Assembly (NCBI RefSeq): GCF_024586915.1
Contig: NZ_JANBVS010000007.1
Coordinates: forward strand, 186,001-250,000
Reading direction: 5' to 3'
DNA length: 64,000 nt
DNA from: Bradyrhizobium sp. SRS-191
GTDB lineage: Bacteria; Pseudomonadota; Alphaproteobacteria; Rhizobiales; Xanthobacteraceae
Every line of letters begins with the position of its first letter. Positions within the stretch are counted from its first letter, which is position 1. Shown piece by piece: positions 1 through 7,211 of the stretch. Under the pieces are notes generated by a model. It did not search any database. It worked only from the letters and a program-made list of their open reading frames with translations, and was not told where the DNA came from. The position numbers and the translations under genes are program-made.

Positions 1-1181
1 ACCTCGCGCTGGGCGTGGCTGCCGCCGACGCGGGCGAGGTCGCCGATGACGGGTGTGAGCTCGCGTGCGCAGGCGCGCCAATTGTCTTCGGCGAAGGCGC
101 GCAGGGCCCGCAGCATGTTCGGCATGATGGGGCCCGCGGGGAGCTTTGCCTCGAGCTGTCGCCGCTCGATTGCGGTGAGACGCCCTTTGAGAGCCGCTGT
201 GTCGTTGGTGGCGGCCGCGATCATCATCAGGTGCATCTCGATGAAAGCAAGCGTCGAGCCGGTGAAGCGGGGGCTGGCATAGGCGGCAATGTCGGCCCAC
301 GCGCCGTCGGGCAAGGCGTTATCTTCGGCCATCAGCCGCCACAGCAGCGAGGCGCAGTCCGACAGCGTGTTGAGCGGCGGCGCGGTGTCCATCGTCAGCA
401 CCAGAACGTCGGTGTAGACCTTGAGCGCCCCGGCCGCATCGCCGCGGTCCAGCGCGCCGAGCGCTTGGTGCCAGCAGATGTGACCGTGAAGCATGCCGGT
501 GCGGTCGTAGTCGCCGATCCAACCCTCGACGAGCGCATCGGCCTCGTCAAATGCGCCCTCCTCGAACATCGCGTGCAGCAGCGCGTGCACGGCATAGGCG
601 TTGTGTCGGCGCAGCGCGAAGCTGCGCTCGGTGATCGCGCGGCCTTGCGTCACGTCGCCGGCCTCAGTCAACGCCCAGCCATGGTTCGACAGGAACCACC
701 AGTCCTCGCCATAGGCGGCGGCGAAGCGGTCGCAGAGGTCGCGCCGGGCGATGTCGTGGTCCCGCCGGCCGGAGAAGGCGAGCAGGCCGAAGGCGCCGAG
801 CGGCAACGCCATGATCATCGCATCGCGCGGCCAGCTCTCGAGATGGGCCAAGGTGGCGTTGAGTGCTTCGGCACCGCGGCCTTCGATCGCCAGCGCGAGC
901 GTCGCGACATGACTCTGCTCGCGCTCAGTGCCGCGCTTGGCGACGAGGTCGCGCGCCCGCTTGATCGTCTGCAACGCCGCCTCGCGTTGCATGTAGATTG
1001 CATGGATCCGGGCTCGCGCGGCGTGCGCCAGCGCGAAATCCGGATCGAGCATGATTGCCCGCTCGAACGCGTCCGTGGCTCCGGGCCAGAACGCCAGCAG
1101 GAGATCCATGCCCTCGCGATAGGCGGCTGCCGCATCAGCGGAGGCGGTCGACAGCGGCAGGCCGTAGCGATCCTCTTCCAT
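1..1181 (-). CDS. TTC38-like tetratricopeptide repeat protein (C-terminus beyond window)
   Basis: The reading frame begins at ATG 1181 and stays open to the left edge, so about 393 residues are visible and the C-terminus is missing. The protein begins MEEDRYGLPLSTASADAAAA and is a chain of TPR-like helical pairs. The segment around GHICWHQALGALDRGD and ALKVYTDVL resembles the TTC38 family of tetratricopeptide proteins, soluble and without a known enzymatic role. No signal peptide or membrane segment is seen. Its start lies one base after the stop of the aldo/keto reductase, so the two genes are almost certainly co-transcribed and translationally coupled. Function is unknown; a scaffold role is only inferred from TPR architecture. 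Confidence 0.8.
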   Translation of the reverse strand, partial: MEEDRYGLPLSTASADAAAAYREGMDLLLAFWPGATDAFERAIMLDPDFALAHAARARIHAIYMQREAALQTIKRARDLVAKRGTEREQSHVATLALAIEGRGAEALNATLAHLESWPRDAMIMALPLGAFGLLAFSGRRDHDIARRDLCDRFAAAYGEDWWFLSNHGWALTEAGDVTQGRAITERSFALRRHNAYAVHALLHAMFEEGAFDEADALVEGWIGDYDRTGMLHGHICWHQALGALDRGDAAGALKVYTDVLVLTMDTAPPLNTLSDCASLLWRLMAEDNALPDGAWADIAAYASPRFTGSTLAFIEMHLMMIAAATNDTAALKGRLTAIERRQLEAKLPAGPIMPNMLRALRAFAEDNWRACARELTPVIGDLARVGGSHAQRE

Positions 1182-1182
1182 C

Positions 1183-2193
1183 TCAGCTCACCCGCGGCCT
1201 GCGGCCTTCGATCGGATAGGCCGGGTCGTTGTAGCCGGGGGTCGAGGCGTGGCCGGTGACCACGAGGCGGTCGATCAGCGCCTCGTCGTCGGCCGCGAAC
1301 GGATAATCCAGCGCGCGAATGTAGTCGTCCCACTGCGCTTCGGTCCGAGGGCCGGCGATGACCGAGCTGATGAAGGCCGAGTTCAGCACCCAGGCCACCG
1401 CGAACTGTCCGGGCGTAAAACCTTTGGTCTCGGCGTGGCGCTTGATCTCCTGCGCGAGCTTCAACGACTCTGGCCGCCACTCCGTCTGCATCATCCTGGT
1501 GTCGTTGCGGCCGGCACGCGTTTCCTTGTCGGGCGGCGCATCGGGGCTGTACTTGGCGGTGAGCACGCCGCGGGCCAGCGGGCTGTAGGGCACCACGCCG
1601 AGGCCGTAATAGCCGCAGGCCGGGAGATGCTCGACCTCGGGCATGCGGTTCATCGCGTTGTAATAGGGCTGGCTGACCACGGGACGGTCGATGCCCATGC
1701 CGTCGCAGAGATTGCAGATCTCGGCGACCCGCCAGGCGCGGTAGTTGGAGACGCCGAAATAGCGGATCTTGCCGGCGCGCAGGAGATCACCGATCGCGCG
1801 CACGGTCTCTTCCAGCGGCGTCGCGTGGTCCTCCTTGTGCAGATAGTAGATGTCGATATGGCCGGTGCCGAGCCGCTTGAGGCTTTCCTCCGCGGCCTGC
1901 AGCACCCAGCGCCGCGACAGGCCGGCTCGGTTCGGATCGTCGCCCATCGGATTGGCGAGCTTGGTCGCGACGATCCAGCGGTCGCGCTCTTGCGCGATGG
2001 CGCGGCCGACGACCTCTTCGGAGGCGCCCTTGTTGTAGGCATCCGCCGTATCGATGAACTTGATGCCGGCGTCGCGTGCTTTCGCGATGATGCGTCCCGA
2101 GGTCGGCTCGTCGGTCGGGCCGCCGAACATCATCGTGCCCAGGCAGATCGGCGACACTTTCAGGCCGGAACGGCCGAGCTGGCGATAGTTCAT
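1183..2193 (-). CDS. Aldo/keto reductase
   Basis: This is a 336-residue NADPH-dependent oxidoreductase of the aldo/keto reductase superfamily (TIM barrel, cytosolic). The N-terminus MNYRQLGRSGLKVSPICLG is typical. The catalytic tetrad is visible: Asp and Tyr in DTADAYNKG, Lys in IVATKL and His in YYLHKED. The C-terminal cofactor-binding stretch includes SSVIAGPRTEAQ. A longer frame extends upstream through the 2252-2360 repeat, but the ATG at 2193 matches where the family starts, so it was chosen. The gene leads a probable two-gene operon with the TPR gene downstream. The substrate cannot be told from sequence. Confidence 0.92.
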   Translation of the reverse strand: MNYRQLGRSGLKVSPICLGTMMFGGPTDEPTSGRIIAKARDAGIKFIDTADAYNKGASEEVVGRAIAQERDRWIVATKLANPMGDDPNRAGLSRRWVLQAAEESLKRLGTGHIDIYYLHKEDHATPLEETVRAIGDLLRAGKIRYFGVSNYRAWRVAEICNLCDGMGIDRPVVSQPYYNAMNRMPEVEHLPACGYYGLGVVPYSPLARGVLTAKYSPDAPPDKETRAGRNDTRMMQTEWRPESLKLAQEIKRHAETKGFTPGQFAVAWVLNSAFISSVIAGPRTEAQWDDYIRALDYPFAADDEALIDRLVVTGHASTPGYNDPAYPIEGRRPRVS

Positions 2194-2251
2194 GGAAGCC
2201 TCATTCCTGCCATAAGCGAGCATGGTTTTGACGGACGATAACTCGCTCAGC

Positions 2252-2360
2252 GCGTCATTGCGAGCGTAGCGAGGGTCCGCCGAAGCCCGCAGGGCGAAGG
2301 CGGAAGCAATCCAGGGCTGCGCGTGCGACTCTCGATGGCTTCGCCGCGCTCGCAATGACG
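2252..2360. repeat. Dispersed inverted-repeat element, CGTCATTGCGAG family
   Basis: The ends are mirror images: CGTCATTGCGAGCG on the left and CGCTCGCAATGACG on the right, with GCAATCCAGGG inside. Related copies occur at 10536-10620 and 49719-49801. It sits in the 178-base gap between the thioesterase and the aldo/keto reductase, both read on the minus strand, and could form a long hairpin in their shared transcript. Confidence 0.8.
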
Positions 2361-2371
2361 CCGGAGAAAGC

Positions 2372-2794
2372 CTATTCGCTCTTCAAGATCTTGAACACGC
2401 CGGAAGCCATCGCGATCACGCGGTCGGCCGCCGTGACCTCGGTGGTGATGAACACCAGGCTGCGGGTGATCCGCACCACATGCGGCCGCGACACCAGGGT
2501 CTCGCCGATCTTGCCGGACTCGACGAAGTGCGTGTCGAACTGGATCGTGGCCATGTGCTCCTTGCCTGCGGCATAGCGGGCGGTCATCCCGCAGCTGCGG
2601 TCGGCGAGCGTCATGATCACGCCGCCCTGAACCAGGCCGCGGCGGTTGTGGTGCTTGTCCTCGGTCTGAATCGCGTATTCGTGGACATCGTCGACGACCC
2701 GCTGCCACAGCGGGCCGATCAGATGCAGGAAGCCGGAGGTGTCGACGATCTCCCAGCCCTCGGACTTCATCTTTGCCGCGGCTGATTTCGTCAT
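2372..2794 (-). CDS. PaaI-type hotdog thioesterase
   Basis: A 140-residue single-hotdog protein of the PaaI/YdiI acyl-CoA thioesterase family. The core motif HHNRRGLVQGGVIMTLAD fits the family pattern in which an N-G-x-x-H/Q-G-G loop leads into the catalytic helix. Here Gln replaces the usual His before GG, a natural variation. The start at 2794 is supported by GGAGGAG about 8 bases upstream; a longer frame upstream lacks any such site. It is divergent from the Nudix gene, with an 80-base shared promoter region. The acyl substrate is unknown. Confidence 0.88.
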   Translation of the reverse strand: MTKSAAAKMKSEGWEIVDTSGFLHLIGPLWQRVVDDVHEYAIQTEDKHHNRRGLVQGGVIMTLADRSCGMTARYAAGKEHMATIQFDTHFVESGKIGETLVSRPHVVRITRSLVFITTEVTAADRVIAMASGVFKILKSE

Positions 2795-2873
2795 GTTGGA
2801 CACTCCTCCGGTCGATGCCGCAGCCCGGCACGTGGTCGTTTCTTCCGTCGTGCGGCTGGTGTAGTCAAGCTGC

Positions 2874-3503
2874 ATGGCCATGCCGTTCGACGATGCCACA
2901 CGACGGAAAATCGAGCGCTGCTGCGCGCGCTTCGTGCGCCAGGATGCGGCGGCGCCGGTGCCGTGCCTGAAGCGCGCGGCGGTGGCGATTGCGCTGGCTC
3001 CGCATGATGACACCGGCACCACCGCGCTGCTGCTGACCCTGCGCGCGGCGGGGCTGCGCAGCCACGGCGGCCAATGGGCGTTGCCCGGCGGGCGCTGCGA
3101 CGCCGACGAGACGCCTGTCGAGGCCGCCTTGCGCGAACTGGCCGAAGAACTCGGCCTCTCGCTGACGCCGGACGCCGTGCTCGGCCTGCTCGACGACTAT
3201 CCGACACGGTCCGGCTATCTGATTACCCCCGTCGTTCTCTGGGCGACCAATGGCCGCACGCTCCGGCCAAATCCGGACGAGGTCGCCTCGGTGCATCGGA
3301 TCGGGCTGGATGCGATCACGGCGGACGACGCGTTCGATTTCACCGCGATTGCCGAAAGCACGCGGCGCGTGATCCGCTTTCACGCTCGCGAGGGCCTGAT
3401 CCACGCCCCCACGGCCGCGCTGATCTATCAGTTCCGCGAGGTCCTGGCTGGTCGTGACACGCGCGTCCACGAGCTGGAACAGCCGGTGTTTGCCTGGAAG
3501 TAA
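2874..3503 (+). CDS. Nudix hydrolase (NudL/CoA-pyrophosphatase-like)
   Basis: A 209-residue Nudix hydrolase that cleaves a nucleoside diphosphate linked to another group. The Nudix box is complete (G-x5-E-x7-REUxEExGU), seen in GGRCDADETPVEAALRELAE followed by ELGL at residues about 66-90, with the metal-binding REx2EE glutamates present. The segment before it (LRSHGGQWALPGG) and the overall length fit the NudL-like CoA pyrophosphatase group, but the NudL-specific motif was not confirmed. The next gene begins 25 bases downstream on the same strand, so the two may be co-transcribed. Confidence 0.88.
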   Translation: MAMPFDDATRRKIERCCARFVRQDAAAPVPCLKRAAVAIALAPHDDTGTTALLLTLRAAGLRSHGGQWALPGGRCDADETPVEAALRELAEELGLSLTPDAVLGLLDDYPTRSGYLITPVVLWATNGRTLRPNPDEVASVHRIGLDAITADDAFDFTAIAESTRRVIRFHAREGLIHAPTAALIYQFREVLAGRDTRVHELEQPVFAWK

Positions 3504-3528
3504 CCACCGTTTCGGCTACAAGGACGGC

Positions 3529-4710
3529 ATGCTGCACCAGCCGATTCGCAAGCTTGCCCTGATTCTCGCCTGCGCTGTCGCGAGCGCACCGCCATCGTTC
3601 GCCGGGGAACCCGCTCCGGCCGCAGCCTCGCGCGAGGCGCTGGCGCAAATGGTGTCGCCGGCTGCAATTGCCGAGTATCAGCGCCGGCTGGCCGAGTATC
3701 AGCAGGCGCGCGCGGAGTTCGACCAGGAGGCGGGCGCCTATTGGAAGGCCATCTCCGACAAGCGCCGCATCCGCAATGCCAAGCGCCGCGATCGCCAGCC
3801 GATCGGGCTCGACGACTATGTGCTGGAGCAGCCGCCGGTCTATAACGGGCCGAAGCGGCCGGTGAACCCCGAGCCGGAGCCGGAAGGCGAGCCGCGCGAG
3901 CGCAAATACATTCCGGTCGTCGCCGATCTCCTGAAGGCGGCGCAGGAGCATTTCCAGTGGTCGCCGCAGCGACCGACCAACGACAGCGATTTCAAGCGCG
4001 CCTATGCGCGCTTCGCCGCGGCCTCCGGCCTCACCCGCGAGCAGGCGGTCCGCGTCTATTCCTTCGAGACCGGCGGCAATGGCCGCCACGACTCGCAATC
4101 CGGCTTCAAGGGCAATCGCGCGATTTCGACAGCGATCGGCTACAATCAGCTGCTCACGACCAACACGGTCGAGCTGCTCGCGGAGCAGGGGCCGCTGTTC
4201 ATCCGTTTGCTCGGCGAGCGCGTGGCGCAGACCTCGGGTCCGGCGCGGGCAGCGATGGAGCACAAGCTCGCCGTCTTGAAGAAGATGGTCGCGATCGCGC
4301 GCTCGGTCCCCGACGAATGGTCGGCGCATGAGAAGATCGGCAACACCCAGCAGGGTTGGGCGATGCATGCGATGGTGCTCGACATCGATGTCGGCCCGAT
4401 GCTGCAGACCCACAAGCTCCTGACCTCGGTGCTGTTCGCGCGCGCCAAGGGCTACACCCGGCCGCTCTCGGCCGCCGAGCTCGAGATGATGAACCTCACG
4501 GGCGACGGCACCGGGTTCGACATGGTGACGATGCCGCTGGAGATGCGCGACCAGGTGCCGACCGCCAACTTCTTCCAGCGCGGCGGCTACGAGCGCAATC
4601 CGGTCGCCGTCCGCCACAACACGGTGGCAAAGCTGCTCGCGGTCACCGATTCCCGTATGGACTCGCTGAGCAGCCTGCCGGGCGCGAAGGAGCTTGCGGC
4701 AGCGTTCTGA
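3529..4710 (+). CDS. Secreted protein with lysozyme-like motifs
   Basis: A 393-residue exported protein. The ATG at 3529 gives a clear signal peptide (MLHQPIRKLALILACAVASA, then PPSFAGE); a longer frame starting inside the Nudix gene would bury it. Residues about 20-130 are charged and proline-rich. The central region has VYSFETGGNGRHD followed by RAISTAIGYNQLL, which is reminiscent of the catalytic Glu and the G-x-Q/N strand of lysozyme or lytic-transglycosylase folds. The family could not be named with certainty. If the similarity holds, the protein acts on peptidoglycan in the periplasm. It lies just downstream of the Nudix gene. Confidence 0.65.
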   Translation: MLHQPIRKLALILACAVASAPPSFAGEPAPAAASREALAQMVSPAAIAEYQRRLAEYQQARAEFDQEAGAYWKAISDKRRIRNAKRRDRQPIGLDDYVLEQPPVYNGPKRPVNPEPEPEGEPRERKYIPVVADLLKAAQEHFQWSPQRPTNDSDFKRAYARFAAASGLTREQAVRVYSFETGGNGRHDSQSGFKGNRAISTAIGYNQLLTTNTVELLAEQGPLFIRLLGERVAQTSGPARAAMEHKLAVLKKMVAIARSVPDEWSAHEKIGNTQQGWAMHAMVLDIDVGPMLQTHKLLTSVLFARAKGYTRPLSAAELEMMNLTGDGTGFDMVTMPLEMRDQVPTANFFQRGGYERNPVAVRHNTVAKLLAVTDSRMDSLSSLPGAKELAAAF

Positions 4711-4745
4711 GGCGCCGGGGCAGTGCGGGTACCAAAGAATTCCGC

Positions 4746-4900
4746 TGTCGTCCCGGGCAAGCCTTGACGTCGCATCGCGACGGCAAGGCGCCGACCCGGG
4801 ACCCATAACCACAGGACGTCGTGGTTGCGAAGATCGTAGCTCCAGCGTGCTCGTCAACCGAACGCGGTGGTTATGGGTCCCGGCGTTCGCCAGGACGACA
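4746..4900. repeat. Dispersed inverted-repeat element, GTCGTCCCGG / CCATAACCAC family
   Basis: The left arm carries TGTCGTCCCGGGCAAGC and GGGACCCATAACCACAGG. The right arm carries the complement, TGGTTATGGGTCCCGGCG and a closing CAGGACGACA. Related copies lie at 17540-17667 and 49508-49640. It fills most of the convergent gap between the lysozyme-like gene and the small secreted protein, where it could act as a transcript-end hairpin. Confidence 0.8.
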
Positions 4901-4940
4901 CTGTTGATGTGGCGCGATCGCGCAGCTCAAACGAGTGCAC

Positions 4941-5243
4941 TCACTCGTCCGCGCCGAACGAGAAGCTGCCGTCGCCTTCGAGATAGGGCGCGGTGCGCAT
5001 GTAGAGCTGGCCGTTCTGGCCGACGAAGAACAGCGTGCCCTTCGGGACCTTCTTGGCGCCCTTCAGCAGCATGTCGGCGTTCTTGGTGCCCATCTTGTAG
5101 GCGAGCGTCTTGCCGTCCTTGCCATAGGCGTAGCCCATGTCGGGCTTGAGCTCCCACGGCTCCGGCGGCGCCGCGTGGGTCGCGCTGGCCAGCGCGCACA
5201 GCGCTCCCAGGGTGATCAGGGCTTTCAGAACCGGGCTCGTCAT
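4941..5243 (-). CDS. Small secreted protein of unknown function
   Basis: A 100-residue protein with an N-terminal signal peptide (MTSPVLKALITLGALCALAS, cleavage likely after THA). The mature part has no cysteines and ends GDGSFSFGADE. The ATG at 5243 is preceded by GGAGGAGG at a good distance. A GTG 12 bases upstream lies inside that ribosome site and is less likely. The family is not recognised. It is divergent from the secreted protein starting at 5419 and probably resides in the periplasm. Confidence 0.7.
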   Translation of the reverse strand: MTSPVLKALITLGALCALASATHAAPPEPWELKPDMGYAYGKDGKTLAYKMGTKNADMLLKGAKKVPKGTLFFVGQNGQLYMRTAPYLEGDGSFSFGADE

Positions 5244-5418
5244 ATCCTCCTCCACTTCCCAATTGGCTTGAACAAATCACGAACGGGATTGCGAGGTCAA
5301 CGCCGTCAGCGGGTGGCGGATGCGGGCGCCTGACGGAATTTCCATTCGCAGATTTCGCGATTATCTTGCAGCGTGGTTTAGAAACAAATGCCAAGAAAAC
5401 GATTTGGGGATGATTCGG

Positions 5419-5898
5419 ATGAGCCTCGTCACGAAGATCGGTTGGGTTGCGGCGATGTCGCTGATGGCGCTGGCATCCGCTGCCCGGGCCGATGACTTCA
5501 AGCTGTCCAACAACCAGCGCATTGCCTGCAGCCGCGGTCTGTCCGCCGGCAAGCTCAACACCGCCGTCTGCAAGTCCTACGCCTATCTCTTCAACGTGAA
5601 GACCTCGGAGTATTTCCGCTGCCAGGTGTCGCTGTCGCTGACCCGGGACAACAAGGAAGTCCTCAACGTTCAGACCGATGGCAGCTGCACCAAGAAGCCG
5701 CGCGTGTTCGACACCGATTCGAAATACGAGTTCGACGCCACCGAGACCGAGCCGGCGAACACCAATTCCTTCTTCGGCAATGGCGGCTATTCGATCTGGG
5801 TGGCCGACACCACCCAGCAGAAGCTGCGCGGCTGCATCACGATTTCCTCGGGCCTCGGCTCCGACATCTCCAAATGCGTCGACATGACGTTTCAATGA
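5419..5898 (+). CDS. Secreted cysteine-containing protein of unknown function
   Basis: A 159-residue exported protein beginning MSLVTKIGWVAAMSLMALAS, with cleavage likely after ARA. The mature part contains six cysteines (in IACSRG, AVCKSY, FRCQVS, GSCTKK, RGCITI, SKCVDM), which suggests disulfides in the periplasm. GGGGA upstream supports ATG 5419; an in-frame ATG at 5410 is an alternative. No family is recognised. The mixed beta-rich pattern suggests a small globular domain, which is inference only. Confidence 0.68.
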   Translation: MSLVTKIGWVAAMSLMALASAARADDFKLSNNQRIACSRGLSAGKLNTAVCKSYAYLFNVKTSEYFRCQVSLSLTRDNKEVLNVQTDGSCTKKPRVFDTDSKYEFDATETEPANTNSFFGNGGYSIWVADTTQQKLRGCITISSGLGSDISKCVDMTFQ

Positions 5899-6118
5899 GC
5901 CACCCGGCCTGACGACACGTCGCGGCCGCGACGCCCCGGTGGATCTGCGGTTCAAGCGGCCGGCCCGGTCAATGCTGGGTTGAAGCGTGGGGCCGGATTC
6001 CGCCTCACCGCCCCGGAGCTGCCGGACAGCCGCGCCGTGCGCCGCTGCCAGTCTTTCGGATGGGTTGACCCCGCGGCTGCATCCGTCCAATTTGCCGGCA
6101 AAATCAATGGGAGGACTG

Positions 6119-7081
6119 ATGCGTTTCCTTAAATTCTCATGCACTGCAACCGGATTGTTCCTGGCCGCCGCCAGCCTGCTCGCGGCTCCCTCGGCGCAGG
6201 CCCAGAGCTTCATCAACGTGCTCACCGGCGGCACCTCGGGCGTCTATTATCCGCTCGGTGTCGCGATCGGGAAGATCTACGGCGACAAGATCCCGAACGT
6301 GAAGACCCAGGTGCAGGCGACCAAGGCGTCGGTCGAGAATCTTATCCTGTTGCAGCAGGGCCGCGGCGAGCTCGCCTTCGCGCTCGGCGACTCCCTGAAA
6401 TCGGCCTGGAACGGCGAGGAGGAGGCCGGCTTCAAGACCAAGCTCGACAAGCTGCGCACGATCGGCGCGATCTATCCGAACTACATCCAGATCGTCGCGA
6501 CGGCCGAGTCCGGCATCAAGACGCTGGCCGACCTGAAGGGCAAGAGCCTGTCGGTCGGTGCGCCCAAGTCGGGTACGGAGCTGAACTCGCGCGCGATCCT
6601 CGCCGCAGCCGGCATGAGCTACAAGGATCTCGGCAAGGTGGAGTATCTGCCGTTCGCGGAGTCGGTCGACCTGATGAAGAACCGGCAGCTCGGCGCAACC
6701 TTGCAGTCGGCCGGCCTCGGCGTCGCTTCGCTGAAGGACCTGTCGACCTCGTCGCCGATCACCGTGGTGTCGGTGCCGAAGGAGGTCGTCGACAAGATCG
6801 GCGCGCCGTTCGTGGCCGCGACCATCCCGGCCAATACCTATACCGGCCAGGACAAGGACGTGCCGACCGCGGCCGTGATCAACTACCTCGTCACCAGCTC
6901 AGCGGTCTCGGATGATCTCGCCTACCAGATGACCAAGCTGATCTTCGAATCGCTGCCGGAGCTCGCCAATGCGCATGCCGCCGGCAAGGAGATCAAGCTG
7001 GAGACGGCAGCCCAGGACAGCCCGGTGCCGCTGCATCCGGGCGCGATCCGCTACTACAAGGAAAAGGGCATCCTGAAGTAG
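6119..7081 (+). CDS. TAXI-family TRAP transporter solute-binding protein
   Basis: A 320-residue periplasmic receptor of the TAXI class of TRAP transporters. It has a signal peptide ending PSAQAQ and the diagnostic mature start INVLTGGTSGVYYPLG. Other family features are QATKASVENLILLQQGRGEL, the GxPKSGTELN loop and a C-terminal HPGAIRYYKEKGILK. The ATG at 6119 is chosen because GGGAGG precedes it; a longer open frame upstream is an artefact of high GC. It heads an operon with the fused permease and DUF1850 protein. TAXI receptors typically bind dicarboxylates or amino acids such as glutamate; the substrate here is unknown. Confidence 0.93.
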   Translation: MRFLKFSCTATGLFLAAASLLAAPSAQAQSFINVLTGGTSGVYYPLGVAIGKIYGDKIPNVKTQVQATKASVENLILLQQGRGELAFALGDSLKSAWNGEEEAGFKTKLDKLRTIGAIYPNYIQIVATAESGIKTLADLKGKSLSVGAPKSGTELNSRAILAAAGMSYKDLGKVEYLPFAESVDLMKNRQLGATLQSAGLGVASLKDLSTSSPITVVSVPKEVVDKIGAPFVAATIPANTYTGQDKDVPTAAVINYLVTSSAVSDDLAYQMTKLIFESLPELANAHAAGKEIKLETAAQDSPVPLHPGAIRYYKEKGILK

Positions 7082-7128
7082 GGGCGCCGCTCGCCGGACC
7101 GCTCTGCGGGCCGGATGGTTTGCATCCG

Positions 7129-7154
7129 ACTGCGCGGGACACCTCCCGCGCAGT
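7129..7154 (+). terminator. Intra-operon hairpin between TRAP receptor and permease
   Basis: A perfect 11-bp stem (ACTGCGCGGGA, four-base loop, TCCCGCGCAGT) followed by a short CTTGTCGTT. The U tract is weak, so it is more likely a partial terminator or a 3'-end stabiliser for the receptor transcript than a complete stop. Confidence 0.6.
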
Positions 7155-7211
7155 CTTGTCGTTAAGCGGGACGCGTTGGGCGCGCCGACTTCGGGACGCG
7201 TTGGGGACATC

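Noticed and set aside
15..1259. Long plus-strand open frame opposite the TPR gene
   Set aside because: The minus strand encodes a clear TPR protein with a good start; the plus frame is a high-GC shadow without family resemblance.
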